In this document: in pieces, positions 46,168 to 55,155 of the stretch
Numbering within the stretch: position 1 is the stretch's first letter
Layout of the letters: the number at the start of each line of letters is the position of its first letter
DNA from: Ilumatobacter fluminis
GTDB lineage: Bacteria; Actinomycetota; Acidimicrobiia; Acidimicrobiales; Ilumatobacteraceae
Direction of reading: 5' to 3'
NCBI RefSeq assembly: GCF_004364865.1
Contig: NZ_SOAU01000001.1
Coordinates: forward strand, 2,760,001-2,824,000
DNA length: 64,000 bases
The notes under the pieces: model-generated
What the model was told of the DNA's origin: nothing
The model's database searches: none
Seen by the model: the letters and a program-made list of their open reading frames with translations, nothing else
Translations under genes and position numbers: made by a program

Positions 46168-47255
46168 CTCGAGACCTCGGCCAGCGCTGCGACGAACCGG
46201 TCGTTCTCGGCAGGTGTGCCGATCGTGACGCGAATGCCTTCGCCCGAGAAGGGCCGTACGACGACGCCGCTCCGCTCGAGACCGAGCGCGATCTCGTCGG
46301 TGCGATCGCCCAGCGCGAGCCAGACGAAGTTCGCCTGATGGGCGGGCAGTGACCATCCCGCTGCCCGAAGTGCCGACTCGACACGGGACCGCTCGGCGAG
46401 CAGCCCGTCGACCGATCGGCGGATCTCGTCGTCGTGCTCGATCGCCGCCAACGCGGCGGCTTGGGCCAACGCATTCACGGCGAAGGGCACGAGGGTCTTG
46501 TCGATCGTGGCGATCACGTCGGGATGGCCCACGGCGTAGCCGACACGCACCCCGGCGAGACCGTGCGCCTTCGACATCGTGCGGGTGACGAGCGCGTTCG
46601 GGAAGTCGGGCAGCAGCTCGCTCACCGGGTCGCCGAACGATGGATCGAGGAACTCGCGATAGGCCTCGTCGATGCAGACGATGACGCTTCGCGGGATCCG
46701 CTCGAGCGCGGTGCGCAGCTCGGCGGTCGTGCAGGCCACACCGGTCGGGTTGTTCGGTGTTGCGAGGACGACGAGCTTGGTCCGTTCGGTCACGGCATCG
46801 ACGACGCCGTCGAGGTCGAAACCGAGGTCGTCGCGCAGCGGGACCGTGACGGCAGTGCCGGCCATCTCCTGGGTGTAGACGGGGTAGACCTCGAACGAGC
46901 GCCACGGGTACACGACCTCGTCGCCCGGATCGACGTAGCTCAGCCATAGCTGTTGCAGCAGGCCCACCGTGCCGTTGCCGACCGTGACCTGCTCGACGGT
47001 GACACCGAGGCGGTCGGCCAGCGCCTGGCGAACGGCGGTGGCGCGGTGATCGGCGTAGCGGTTGGCGCCCGACGCGGCGGCGGTGATCGCCTCGACGATC
47101 GCAGGAAGCGGCTCGGCCGGGTTCTCGTTGGAGGCGAGCTTGATCGCGTCGGTGATGCCGTGTTCGGCCTCGGCCTGCTTCGCACCCTTGCCCGGCCGGT
47201 ACGCCGGCAACCCGGCGATGACGGGGCGGGGTCGTCCGATCTCGGTGTCACTCAC
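46164..47255 (-). CDS. Histidinol-phosphate/aromatic aminotransferase
   Basis: The 363-residue fold-type I PLP aminotransferase has SNENPAEPLP, VTVGNGTVGLLQQLWLSYVDPGDEVVYPWRSFEVYP, TPNNPTGVACTTAELRTALER, IDEAYREFLDP, and SKAHGLAGVRVGYAVG with the PLP Lys. This pattern fits HisC or the actinobacterial PhhA/Pat aromatic aminotransferase. No other his genes are nearby, so the aromatic role is equally possible. GTG 47255 is chosen just before TEIGRPRPVIAGLPAYRPGK. Its stop overlaps the DUF202 start. Confidence 0.85.
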   Translation of the reverse strand: MSDTEIGRPRPVIAGLPAYRPGKGAKQAEAEHGITDAIKLASNENPAEPLPAIVEAITAAASGANRYADHRATAVRQALADRLGVTVEQVTVGNGTVGLLQQLWLSYVDPGDEVVYPWRSFEVYPVYTQEMAGTAVTVPLRDDLGFDLDGVVDAVTERTKLVVLATPNNPTGVACTTAELRTALERIPRSVIVCIDEAYREFLDPSFGDPVSELLPDFPNALVTRTMSKAHGLAGVRVGYAVGHPDVIATIDKTLVPFAVNALAQAAALAAIEHDDEIRRSVDGLLAERSRVESALRAAGWSLPAHQANFVWLALGDRTDEIALGLERSGVVVRPFSGEGIRVTIGTPAENDRFVAALAEVSS

Positions 47256-47331
47256 ATCGACCGAACGTAGCGCTCCTGGCCGACGGCCGTGCGGTTCGTG
47301 GGGAGCGCCACGATCTCGCGAGACTCCGGCC

Positions 47332-48477
47332 ATGAAGACTGCGATCACCGAGATGTTCGGCGTCGACGTTCCGATCCTCGCCTTCAGTCACTGCCGCGAC
47401 GTCGTCGCCGCCGTGTCGAAGGCGGGCGGTATGGGCGTGCTGGGCGCCGTCGCCCACAGCGACAGCCAGCTCGAGATCGATCTCGCGTGGATCGAGGACG
47501 AGATCGGCGATCGGCCCTACGGCGTCGACCTGATCGTTCCGGCCAAGTACGCAGGCGACGATGCAGGTGGCATGGACCTGGCCGACCTCGTGGCGATGAT
47601 CCCCGACGAGCACCGGGCGTTCGTCGACGACATCCTCCGGCGCTACGAGGTTCCCGAGCTGCCCGACGACGAGCGCAGCGGGCGCGGCCTGCTCGGCTCC
47701 GACGGCGCCGCCCCGTTCTCCGCGAACCGTGCCGACCCGCAGCTCGAGATCGCGCTCGCCCATCGCCCGGCCCTGGTGGTCAACGCGCTCGGGCCGCCGC
47801 CGGCCCACATGATCGAGCGGGTGCGGGAGGAGGGCCGCAAGGTCGGCGCCCTGGCCGGTGCGGCCCAGCACGCCGAGCGGCACGTGAACGCCGGCGTCGA
47901 CGTGATCATCGCGCAGGGATCCGAGGCGGGTGGCCACACGGGCGAGATCGGCACCATGGTCCTGATCCCCGAGATCGTCGACGCCGTCGGCGACGCGGCC
48001 GCGGTGCTCGGTGCCGGCGGCATCGGTCGGGGCCGCCAGATGGCGGCCGCGATGGCCCTCGGCGCGCAGGGCGTGTGGTGTGGATCGGTGTGGCTGACCA
48101 CCGACGAGGCGGAGACGCACCCGGCGGTGAAGGAGAAGTTCCTGGCCGCGACCTCGGCCGACACGGTGCGCTCCCGGTCGCGCACGGGCAAGCACGCCCG
48201 CCAGCTGGTGACCGCATGGACCGAGGAGTGGGACCGAGCCGACACCCCCGATCCGCTCGGGATGCCGCTCCAGCCGATGCTGGTCGACGACGCCATCCGG
48301 CGCATTGACCGCGCCGCCCACCACGAGGGCACCGGCGCCAATCGTCTGGCGAACTACTTCGTGGGCCAGGTCGTCGGCACGATGAACGAGTCGAAGCCGG
48401 CCGCCCGTGTCGTCTACGAGATGATCGAGGAGTTCATCGAATCGGTCGAACGCCTCAACACCCAACTCGCCGACTGA
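47332..48477 (+). CDS. Nitronate monooxygenase-like FMN enzyme
   Basis: The 381-residue TIM-barrel protein belongs to the NMO/2-nitropropane dioxygenase family. It has FGVDVPILAFSHCRDVVAAVSKAGGMGVLG, the DVIIAQGSEAGGHTGEIGTMVLIPEIVDAVGD block holding the FMN-binding and His segment, and VLGAGGIGRGRQMAAAMALGAQGVWCGS. It should oxidise nitronates or act as a related flavin enzyme. A middle insertion (DIPDEHRAFVDDILRRYEVPELPDDE) is longer than usual. Start ATG 47332 follows a 76-base gap from hisC, which is divergent. Confidence 0.88.
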   Translation: MKTAITEMFGVDVPILAFSHCRDVVAAVSKAGGMGVLGAVAHSDSQLEIDLAWIEDEIGDRPYGVDLIVPAKYAGDDAGGMDLADLVAMIPDEHRAFVDDILRRYEVPELPDDERSGRGLLGSDGAAPFSANRADPQLEIALAHRPALVVNALGPPPAHMIERVREEGRKVGALAGAAQHAERHVNAGVDVIIAQGSEAGGHTGEIGTMVLIPEIVDAVGDAAAVLGAGGIGRGRQMAAAMALGAQGVWCGSVWLTTDEAETHPAVKEKFLAATSADTVRSRSRTGKHARQLVTAWTEEWDRADTPDPLGMPLQPMLVDDAIRRIDRAAHHEGTGANRLANYFVGQVVGTMNESKPAARVVYEMIEEFIESVERLNTQLAD

Positions 48478-48671
48478 CGTCCCCCGCTTGCGGCGGTCGA
48501 CGGCGACGACGCTGTGTGGCCACGCATCTCGCGCTCTGGACCTCGGAGCCGCCCGATACGTGCCGAACTGCTCGGGGAAGTTGTCCTCGTGTCGACAGGC
48601 GATATCGGGCGGGCGAGTCAGCCGCCGGGTGCCGTGTCGCTGCGGATCGGTTCAGTTCTAGCCTGGGCCTG

Positions 48672-49085
48672 GTGGAGGCATCTTGGGCAGCTCTCGTTCC
48701 TGAGCTGTCCTGCTCCGACCTCGACGTCTCGATGCACTTCTGGACCGGCGTCCTCGGGTTCTCCTGTCGATTCCGACGAGAGGAGGACCGCTTCGCTTAC
48801 CTCGAACTCGGCGATGCACAGGTGATGCTGGAAGAGCGTCACCAGTCATCGTGGGAAACCGCTTTGCTCGAGCGACCGTTCGGTCGAGGGATCAACCTGC
48901 AGATCGAGGTCGATGACGTCGAGCGCCTCCACGCGCGCGTCACCGAAGCAGGTCTTCCGCTCTTCCGGGATCTCCTGCGGACTGAGTACCGAGAAGACGA
49001 CACGGTCCACGTCGCGTACGAGTTTCTCGTACAAGACCCGGATGGCTACCTCTTGCGCTTCGTTCAGAACCCAGACGCCACCTGA
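48672..49085 (+). CDS. VOC/bleomycin-resistance-like protein
   Basis: From GTG 48672 a 137-residue single-domain VOC protein reads ALVPELSCSDLDVSMHFWTGVLGFSCRF ... FAYLELGDAQVMLEERHQS. It ends VAYEFLVQDPDGYLLRFVQ with the family metal-type Glu/His spacing. Bleomycin-binding proteins are close relatives, but the drug role is not proved. Its codons are A/T-richer than its neighbours' (about 60% GC by eye), hinting at recent acquisition. The upstream in-frame region (48516-48671) does not resemble a family member. Confidence 0.78.
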   Translation: MEASWAALVPELSCSDLDVSMHFWTGVLGFSCRFRREEDRFAYLELGDAQVMLEERHQSSWETALLERPFGRGINLQIEVDDVERLHARVTEAGLPLFRDLLRTEYREDDTVHVAYEFLVQDPDGYLLRFVQNPDAT

Positions 49086-49456
49086 CGCTCGCTGTCATGA
49101 CGAGCAGGGAGGCGGACCGGCCCAGGTTCTGCGACGCGGGCGTCGGACAGTCAGGATCGCCCGACACCTCTCCATGCTGTTTCCAAAGCACACGTCTCGG
49201 AACCGGTACGGCGAACGGTACGTCTGCTCGTCGCAGTGACCACTGCCCACAATGCGCCACCTAGCACCCGGGCGGCGAGACCGCTCCGCTTGACGTGCGG
49301 GCCGGTGCAGAGCGAGGTCGGCGTATTGTCCCGCGGCCTCAGCCACGCATATCGACACCTGAAGCCGCATGGTTCACCCGATCGGGATCCGGCAATCTCG
49401 AGTGGTATGGCGTCCTCGGCCGGCGGCCACCGTCGGTGATCGCCCGTGGCCGCCCG
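49086..49456. other. Gene-free interval between convergent VOC and dinB genes
   Basis: In these 371 bases I see no ORF with family character. The composition is lower in GC than the surroundings. GTCGG and CCGAC arms near 49140-49171 could form a weak hairpin. No repeat of families A to D is present. Confidence 0.5.
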
Positions 49457-50680
49457 TCAGTCGGGCAGCTTCGGGGTCTCGAAGCCGCCTCGCTGGTGCA
49501 CCAGCGAGGCACGGGTCAGCGCGGCGTGTCCGAACCGTCGGCGGAGGTCGTCGACGGTCGAGTCGAGACCGCTCGTGTCCTTCCGACCGAACGGCAACAC
49601 GAGCTGCTCGACACCCTCGCTGCCGTTCCGCAGGTTCCCGACCGACAGCCCGATCAGGGTGAGACCTCGCTGCTCGATCATCGAGCGGTGCTCGCGCAAG
49701 ACCGACATCGCCACGGCGGCGACCGGCTCGGTCGCCGATGTCGGGTGCGGGAGCGATCGGGCGCGGGTGGCGCGCTCGAAGTCGCCGAAGCGGAACCGCA
49801 CCGTCACCGTGCGGCCGACCCGCTCGGCGGTGCGCATCCGCCGGGTGACACGGTCGACGATGCCGAGCAGGAGTGCCTCGATCGTGTCGAACGACTTCGG
49901 ACCCCGGCCGAGCGCCTGCTGCGAGCCGATCGATCCGCGCCGTCGCCCGGTGTCGACCCGGCGAGGGTCGCGGTGGTTCGCCAGCGCGTGGAGATGGCGA
50001 CCTGCCGCAGCGCCGACCATCGCGACGAGGTGCTCCTCGGCGACGGCGGCGACGTCGGCGACCGTGACCAGCCCGCGGTCGTTGAGCTTGCGCTCGGTGA
50101 TCGGCCCGACGCCCCACAGCTTGCCGACGGGTAGCGGATGGAGGAACTCCGTTTCGCGGGCCGGGTCGACGACGAGCAACCCATCGGGCTTGGCGACGCC
50201 ACTCGCCACCTTGGCCAGGAACTTGGTGCGTGCGACACCGACCGTGATCGGCAGACCGACCTCCGCAGCCACGCGCTGGCGCAGCCGGGCGGCGATTTCG
50301 GCCGGCGTGCCGGCGGTGCGCAGCAGTCCCCGCACGTCGAGGAACGCCTCGTCGATCGACATGCCCTCGACCAGCGGCGTGGTGTCGTCGAAGATCTCGA
50401 AGACCCGCCGGCTCGCCTCGGTGTACGCATCGAAACGCGGCGACACCACGATCGCGTCGGGACAGAGCCGCCGGGCCCGGTGCTCGGGCATCGGCGTGTA
50501 CACCCCACGGCGCTTGGCCTCGTAGCTGGCGGCGAGCACGATGCCGCCACCGACGATCACCGGCTTGCCGAGCAGCTCGGGACGATCGCGTTGCTCGACC
50601 GAGGCGTAGAACGAATCCAGGTCGGCGTGCAGGATCGACGCCGACCCCTCCGACGCCACGGTGACCGTCGATCCGTTCAT
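49457..50680 (-). CDS. dinB: DNA polymerase IV (Y-family translesion polymerase)
   Basis: The 407-residue enzyme bypasses damaged bases. Palm carboxylates are in LHADLDSFYASVEQ (Asp20/Asp22) and SIDEAFLD (Asp110-Glu111). The little finger is present, and a beta-clamp-binding QLVLPF lies near the C-terminus. ATG 50680 (MNGSTV) is used because an in-frame ATG at 50698 lies inside the LexA box. A 24-base perfect palindrome sits in its last codons. It should be SOS-induced. Confidence 0.95.
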   Translation of the reverse strand: MNGSTVTVASEGSASILHADLDSFYASVEQRDRPELLGKPVIVGGGIVLAASYEAKRRGVYTPMPEHRARRLCPDAIVVSPRFDAYTEASRRVFEIFDDTTPLVEGMSIDEAFLDVRGLLRTAGTPAEIAARLRQRVAAEVGLPITVGVARTKFLAKVASGVAKPDGLLVVDPARETEFLHPLPVGKLWGVGPITERKLNDRGLVTVADVAAVAEEHLVAMVGAAAGRHLHALANHRDPRRVDTGRRRGSIGSQQALGRGPKSFDTIEALLLGIVDRVTRRMRTAERVGRTVTVRFRFGDFERATRARSLPHPTSATEPVAAVAMSVLREHRSMIEQRGLTLIGLSVGNLRNGSEGVEQLVLPFGRKDTSGLDSTVDDLRRRFGHAALTRASLVHQRGGFETPKLPD

Positions 50681-50681
50681 A

Positions 50682-50695
50682 CGAACACATGTTCG
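50682..50695. promoter_or_regulatory. LexA (SOS) box upstream of dinB
   Basis: CGAACACATGTTCG matches the actinobacterial LexA operator pattern CGAAC-N4-GTTCG with perfect half-sites. It ends two bases before the dinB ATG (50680). Transcription probably begins close by, giving a nearly leaderless message. The divergent cysQ-like gene starts 45 bases to the right and could also be affected. Confidence 0.8.
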
Positions 50696-50739
50696 CATCG
50701 GGCGGCCCGCGTGTCCAGAGCCGACATACTGGGCCGGGC

Positions 50740-51510
50740 ATGACCACCGAGACCGACGCCGAGCTCGCGACCCGACTCGCGGTCGAAACGGGCCGCCAAC
50801 TGGTCGAGCTGCGCGACGAACTCTTCTCGATGGGTGCCGCGTACTGGGAGGTCATGGACTCGGGCGACGCGCTCGGTCACCGGTTCATCGCCGACGAACT
50901 GAGCCGGCTCCGTCCCGACGATCCCGTGCTCGACGAGGAGGGACGCGAAGACCCACGCCGGTTCGGCGCCGACCGCGTCTGGATCATCGACCCCCTCGAC
51001 GGCACACGCGAGTACGGCGAGCCCGGCCGACACGACTGGGCCGTACACGTCGCCCTCTGGGAACACGGCCGTTTCGGCGCCGGCGCCGTCTCGCTCCCGG
51101 CCGCCGGGCTGGTCTTCGCGACCGACCCGGCGCCGCCGATGCCCGACACCGGCCGCGACAAGCCTCGCATCATCACGTCGCGGTACCGGGCCCCGTACGC
51201 CGCCGTGCTGGTGGCGAACGCGCTCGAGGCCGACGCCGTCCGACTCGGGTCGGCCGGCGCCAAGGCGATGGCGGTCGTGCTGGGCGAGGCCGATCTCTAC
51301 GTGCACGACGGCGGCATGTACCAGTGGGACTCAGCGGCACCCGTCGCCGTGGCCCGAGCCGCCGGGTTCTTCACGAGCCGGATCGACGGCAGCCCACTGG
51401 TGTACAACGAACGCGATCCGTGGCTCCCCGACCTACTGATCTGCCGACCCGAGCTGGCCGAGCCGGCTCTGCGAGCATTGTGGGGCGACGACTTCCGTCT
51501 GCCCGCCTGA
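50740..51510 (+). CDS. CysQ-like inositol-phosphatase-family enzyme
   Basis: The 256-residue metal-dependent phosphatase has VWIIDPLDGTREYGE (the D-P-L-D-G-T metal motif) and a C-terminal WDSAAPVAVARAAGF (W-D-x-A-A motif). EEGRED upstream supplies the Glu. Sequence and size match 3'(2'),5'-bisphosphate nucleotidase CysQ, which clears PAP from sulfate assimilation; inositol monophosphatase activity is an alternative. ATG 50740 fits the MTTETDAELATRLAVETG start. Confidence 0.85.
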   Translation: MTTETDAELATRLAVETGRQLVELRDELFSMGAAYWEVMDSGDALGHRFIADELSRLRPDDPVLDEEGREDPRRFGADRVWIIDPLDGTREYGEPGRHDWAVHVALWEHGRFGAGAVSLPAAGLVFATDPAPPMPDTGRDKPRIITSRYRAPYAAVLVANALEADAVRLGSAGAKAMAVVLGEADLYVHDGGMYQWDSAAPVAVARAAGFFTSRIDGSPLVYNERDPWLPDLLICRPELAEPALRALWGDDFRLPA

Positions 51511-51535
51511 CGCCCACTCCCCCACACCCAGCCAC

Positions 51536-52354
51536 ATGTCGACACCCACCATCCGTCACGAGATTTCCGACCACGTCGCCACCGTGTGGCTCCACCGGCC
51601 GCACCGCCACAACGCCTGGACCGGCCGCATGCACACCGAGTTCCGGGCGACGATGGCCGAGCTCGAAGCCGACGACGACGTGCGGGTCGTCGTCGTCACC
51701 GGGACGCCTCCGGCATTCTGCGTCGGCGGCGACAGCGACGCCCTCGCCGGCCACGCCGACAAGGGCGGCTACGACACCGGCCTCCCTGCCGAACCGGCAC
51801 GGCCCGGCGTCGGCGTCCGGCCGGAGTTCGACGACGACTTCGCCTGGATGCTCGGCTTCCGGACCCCGATCATCGCCGCCGTCAACGGCGCCGTCGCCGG
51901 CGTCGGTTTGGCACTCGTGTTGTTCTGCGATCTCCGGTTCGGTGCGGCGAACGCCAAGTTCACGACCGCCGCACCGAAGCTCGGCCTGCCGGCCGAGTAC
52001 GGGCTGAGCTGGATCCTCCCCCGTGTCGTCGGCGTCACCCGGGCGAACGATCTGCTGCTCTCGGGTCGGATCGTCACCGTGGCCGACACCGAGTCGTGGG
52101 GACTGTGGAACGGCGTTGCCGACGACGGCGAGGGAGCACTGGCCGCGGCGCTCGACTACGCCCGCCTGCTCGTCACCACGACGGGCCCGACCGCCGTCTC
52201 GGTCACCAAGGCGCAGATCGCCCACGACCTGCACCGCCACGACTCGGCCGCATCGGTCGCCGACTCGAAGCGTCTGCTCGACGAGGCGATGCGCACCGCC
52301 GAGTACCGCGAAGGCGTCGCCGCCCTGCGAGACAAGCGTCCTCCCCGCTTCTGA
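51536..52354 (+). CDS. Enoyl-CoA hydratase/isomerase (crotonase family)
   Basis: The 272-residue protein starts [21 protein letters not shown]. Oxyanion-hole segments are [12 protein letters not shown] and [19 protein letters not shown]. The GVGLAL sequence lacks the usual GGxELA Glu, and the next block reads [21 protein letters not shown], retaining only one Glu. It may be a non-hydratase member. It lies 25 bases after the CysQ-like gene on the same strand. Tandem family C repeats follow the stop. Confidence 0.85.
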   Translation: MSTPTIRHEISDHVATVWLHRPHRHNAWTGRMHTEFRATMAELEADDDVRVVVVTGTPPAFCVGGDSDALAGHADKGGYDTGLPAEPARPGVGVRPEFDDDFAWMLGFRTPIIAAVNGAVAGVGLALVLFCDLRFGAANAKFTTAAPKLGLPAEYGLSWILPRVVGVTRANDLLLSGRIVTVADTESWGLWNGVADDGEGALAAALDYARLLVTTTGPTAVSVTKAQIAHDLHRHDSAASVADSKRLLDEAMRTAEYREGVAALRDKRPPRF

Positions 52355-52364
52355 CCGCACCCAC

Positions 52365-52558
52365 GATCTCGGTGGATCCGGTTGCGGCATGCGCAACCAA
52401 CGCCGCCGAGAACCCGCGACCCGGCACACCGACCCCGATCTCGGTGATTTCTGTTGCGGCATGCGCAACCAACACCACCGAGAACCCGCGACCCGGCACA
52501 CCGCACCCAGGATCTCGGTGATTTCTGTTGCGGCATGCGCAACCGACGCCACCGAGAA
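52365..52558. repeat. Three tandem copies of a hairpin-forming repeat (family C)
   Basis: Units start at 52365, 52437 and 52511 (72- and 74-base periods). Each has GATCTCGGTG, then GTTGCGGCATGCGCAAC (6-bp stem, 5-base loop) and a CACCGAGAA end; copy 1 differs in the outer arm. The outer CTCGGTG/CACCGAG arms and the inner stem make a two-stage hairpin. Copies 2 and 3 are almost identical in sequence. They lie between the crotonase and aarF-like genes. Confidence 0.9.
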
Positions 52559-52608
52559 GTCGGGCGGGTTCGGGAAGGGTCCGGGCTGCGCGCCGGTTGA
52601 ATGGGAAC

Positions 52609-54198
52609 ATGTCAGCCTCGACCGACCGCGACTGGGGTGCCTTCACGGAGACGCCGCCCTGGGTGATCGACCCCGACGACGTCAAGTGGTTGCCCGTCGT
52701 CGAGGGCCTCCGATTGGCTGCGAACGAGCGTGTGCCCGAGCTGACACGGCAGCGACGCTTCCCGCCGGGCTGGCGGATCGCCACCGTCAGCGGCCGGCTG
52801 ATCCAGGCGCTCGCCCCGTGGTTCGCCAAGCGCAAGCTGCGCCGCTACGGCAGCCAGGAAGCCTCACGAGCCGACCTGTCGCACCGGCTTCGGGTCGCCG
52901 CCGAGCACCTCGGACCGAGCTACATCAAGCTCGGTCAGATCATCTCGTCCGGCGAGGGCCTGTTCCCGGCCGAACTCGTCGACGAGTTCAAGAAGTGCCG
53001 CGACCAGGTCCCCGCCGAGCCGTTCGAAGTGGTGCGGCGCACGATCGCAGAAGACTTCGGCGACGCCGCCGACGAGATCTTCGAGTACATCGACCCCGAA
53101 CCGCTCGCAGCAGCGTCGATCGCCCAGGTCCACGCCGCGCGCCTCCGCACCGGCGAGGACGTCGTGGTGAAGGTGCAGCGCCCGACCGTCGGCGAGTTCG
53201 TCCACCGCGACCTGTCGACCATGGCCTGGCTCGCCCCGCACCTCGTCGGCCGCATCCCGGTCTCGGCGCTCGCCAACCCACCGGCGCTCGTCGAACTGTT
53301 CGCCGAGACGATCGTCGAGGAACTCGACTTCCGGCTCGAGGCCGCCAACATGCTCGACATTGCCCGCGTGCTCCACGATCTCGAGCAGACCGAGTACGTC
53401 GTCCCTCGCCCGCACCCCGAGTGGGTCACACGCCGCGTGCTGGTCATGGAGCGGCTGGCGGGATTCAACTTCGACGACGTCGCCGGGATGAAGGACGCCG
53501 GCATCGACACCGAGGCCGTGGTCCGAACCGGGATGATCGCCTTCATGGAGGGCGCCATGATCCACGGGATCTTCCACGGCGACCTGCACGGCGGCAACCT
53601 GTTCGTCCTCCCCGACGGCCGCACCGCACTGCTCGACTTCGGCATCGTCGCCCGACTCTCCCGCGAGCGACGCATGGCGTTCCTGCGGCTGATGCTCGGC
53701 GCGACCACGAACGACCTGAACAGCCAGATGGCGGCGCTGCGCGATCTCGGCGCCCTTCCGCCCGACACCGACCTCGCCGCCGTCATCCGCGACATCGGAC
53801 TCGATCAGCCCACCATCGACCCGACGACGCTGACCGGCGAGGAGATGGTGAAGGAGGTGCAGCGCGTCGTCAAGGCGCTCCTGAGCTACGGCGCCAAGCT
53901 TCCCAAAGAGCTCATGCTCTACGTCAAGAACATGGTGTTCCTCGACGGTGCGATCGCACGCCTTGCCCCCGACCTCGATTTGCTGGCCGAGATCACCAGC
54001 ATCTCGATGTACTTCGCCACCCGCCACGGCGAGCGACTGGCGACCGAGCTCGGCATCGACGCCGCCGCCGTCGAGTTCGACTTCGAGGGCGTGAAGGCCG
54101 GCTTCGGTGTGGAGAACCACGTGAGCAGCCTCACGTATCGCGAGCTCCAAGAGCGCCGCGAGCTGATCCAGAAGCGAATGCGTTCGACCCGCCCCTGA
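52609..54198 (+). CDS. ABC1/AarF-UbiB atypical kinase family protein
   Basis: The 529-residue protein has the ABC1 kinase hallmarks: the KxGQ motif ([10 protein letters not shown]), [13 protein letters not shown] (Ala-rich loop), VVVKVQRP (lysine), [32 protein letters not shown] (catalytic and metal-binding H-G-D-x-H-x-x-N and D-F-G), plus a helical C-terminus. It has no clear transmembrane anchor, unlike UbiB. ABC1 proteins regulate isoprenoid-quinone or lipid metabolism. ATG 52609 follows a weak ribosome site. Confidence 0.9.
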   Translation: MSASTDRDWGAFTETPPWVIDPDDVKWLPVVEGLRLAANERVPELTRQRRFPPGWRIATVSGRLIQALAPWFAKRKLRRYGSQEASRADLSHRLRVAAEHLGPSYIKLGQIISSGEGLFPAELVDEFKKCRDQVPAEPFEVVRRTIAEDFGDAADEIFEYIDPEPLAAASIAQVHAARLRTGEDVVVKVQRPTVGEFVHRDLSTMAWLAPHLVGRIPVSALANPPALVELFAETIVEELDFRLEAANMLDIARVLHDLEQTEYVVPRPHPEWVTRRVLVMERLAGFNFDDVAGMKDAGIDTEAVVRTGMIAFMEGAMIHGIFHGDLHGGNLFVLPDGRTALLDFGIVARLSRERRMAFLRLMLGATTNDLNSQMAALRDLGALPPDTDLAAVIRDIGLDQPTIDPTTLTGEEMVKEVQRVVKALLSYGAKLPKELMLYVKNMVFLDGAIARLAPDLDLLAEITSISMYFATRHGERLATELGIDAAAVEFDFEGVKAGFGVENHVSSLTYRELQERRELIQKRMRSTRP

Positions 54199-54247
54199 CG
54201 GCGAGACACCGCACCGCAACCGGCCCGACCCGGGCCCGCCGCCATTG

Positions 54248-54362
54248 CCCCCGGACACCCAGGCGGTTAAATCCACCAGGCGTCCACCCCCGGACACCCA
54301 GGCGATTAAATCCACCAGGCGTCCACCCCCGGACACCCAGGCGATTAAATCCACCAGGAGTC
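54248..54362. repeat. Three tandem 39-base repeats with A/T-rich core (family D)
   Basis: Units at 54248, 54287 and 54326 share CCCCCGGACACCCAGGCG, then (G/A)TTAAATCCACCAGG and CGTCC, with only a G/A and a GAG/GCG difference. GGACACCCAGG and CCAGGCGTCC form an imperfect stem around the ATTAAAT core. Although 39 is divisible by three, reading frames through it have no family support. It sits in the 215-base gap before nucS. Confidence 0.9.
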
Positions 54363-54413
54363 CGGCTCGGGGGGCGGTCGAGGGTCATGTCGTGGCCGGT
54401 AGGGTCGGGCGCC

Positions 54414-55085
54414 GTGCGTCTCGTCATCGCCCGCTGCTCGGTCGACTACGCCGGCCGTCTCGCCGCCCACCTGCCCGAAGCCAACCGGCTGATCATGGTC
54501 AAGGCCGACGGCTGCGTCGCCATCCACGCCGACGGCGGCGCCTACAAGCCGCTGAACTGGATGAACGCCCCGAACAAGCTGGTCGAGATCACCGACGATG
54601 ATCCGGTCCAGTGGGTGGTCACCAATCCGAAGAACGAGACCCTCACGATCACCCTCCACGAGGTGATCTCCGACACCGCCCACGAGCTGGGTGACGACCC
54701 GGGGCTGCAGAAGGACGGCGTCGAGGCGCACCTCCAAGAGCTCCTGGCCGCGACGCCGGAGTCGATCGAGGACGGCCTCACGCTGGTGCGACGCGAGTAC
54801 CCGACGGCGATCGGGCCGATCGACCTGGTCTGCAAGGACCCGGAGGGAACCACCGTGGCGGTCGAGGTCAAGCGTCGTGGCGAGATCGACGGCGTCGAAC
54901 AGCTGGCCCGATACATCGAGCGACTCGAGCTCGACTCGTCGCTCGGCGACATACGTGGCGTGTTCGTCGCCCAGTCGATCAAGCCCCAGGCGAAGGTGCT
55001 GGCCGAGAGCCGCGGCTTCACGTGGGTCGAGGTCGACTACGACCAGCTTCGCGGCATGGCCCCCGACGAACTCCGCCTGTTCTGA
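54414..55085 (+). CDS. nucS: Endonuclease NucS/EndoMS, mismatch-specific
   Basis: The 223-residue enzyme cuts both strands at mismatches and replaces MutS/MutL repair in many actinobacteria and archaea. It has an N-terminal DNA-binding part and a nuclease core with Asp137 (GPIDLVCKD), Glu151 and Lys153 (VEVKRRG). The [12 protein letters not shown] segment is specific to NucS. The C-terminus ends DELRLF, a plausible beta-clamp peptide. The GTG start follows tandem repeats. Confidence 0.95.
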   Translation: MRLVIARCSVDYAGRLAAHLPEANRLIMVKADGCVAIHADGGAYKPLNWMNAPNKLVEITDDDPVQWVVTNPKNETLTITLHEVISDTAHELGDDPGLQKDGVEAHLQELLAATPESIEDGLTLVRREYPTAIGPIDLVCKDPEGTTVAVEVKRRGEIDGVEQLARYIERLELDSSLGDIRGVFVAQSIKPQAKVLAESRGFTWVEVDYDQLRGMAPDELRLF

Positions 55086-55155
55086 ACGGCGGGCGCCGAA
55101 CGCTGCGTCCGAAGCCCGCCAGCACGGCGTACGTCCGCTCCGTACGTTCGGGGGC

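Noticed and set aside
52365-52558. CRISPR-like array
   Set aside because: Units repeat together with their would-be spacers (AACCCGCGACCCGGCACACC), there are only three, and no cas genes are near.
54245-54601. Repeat protein encoded by the 39-base array ([13 protein letters not shown]-type frame)
   Set aside because: The frame overlaps nucS in another phase and has no ribosome site.
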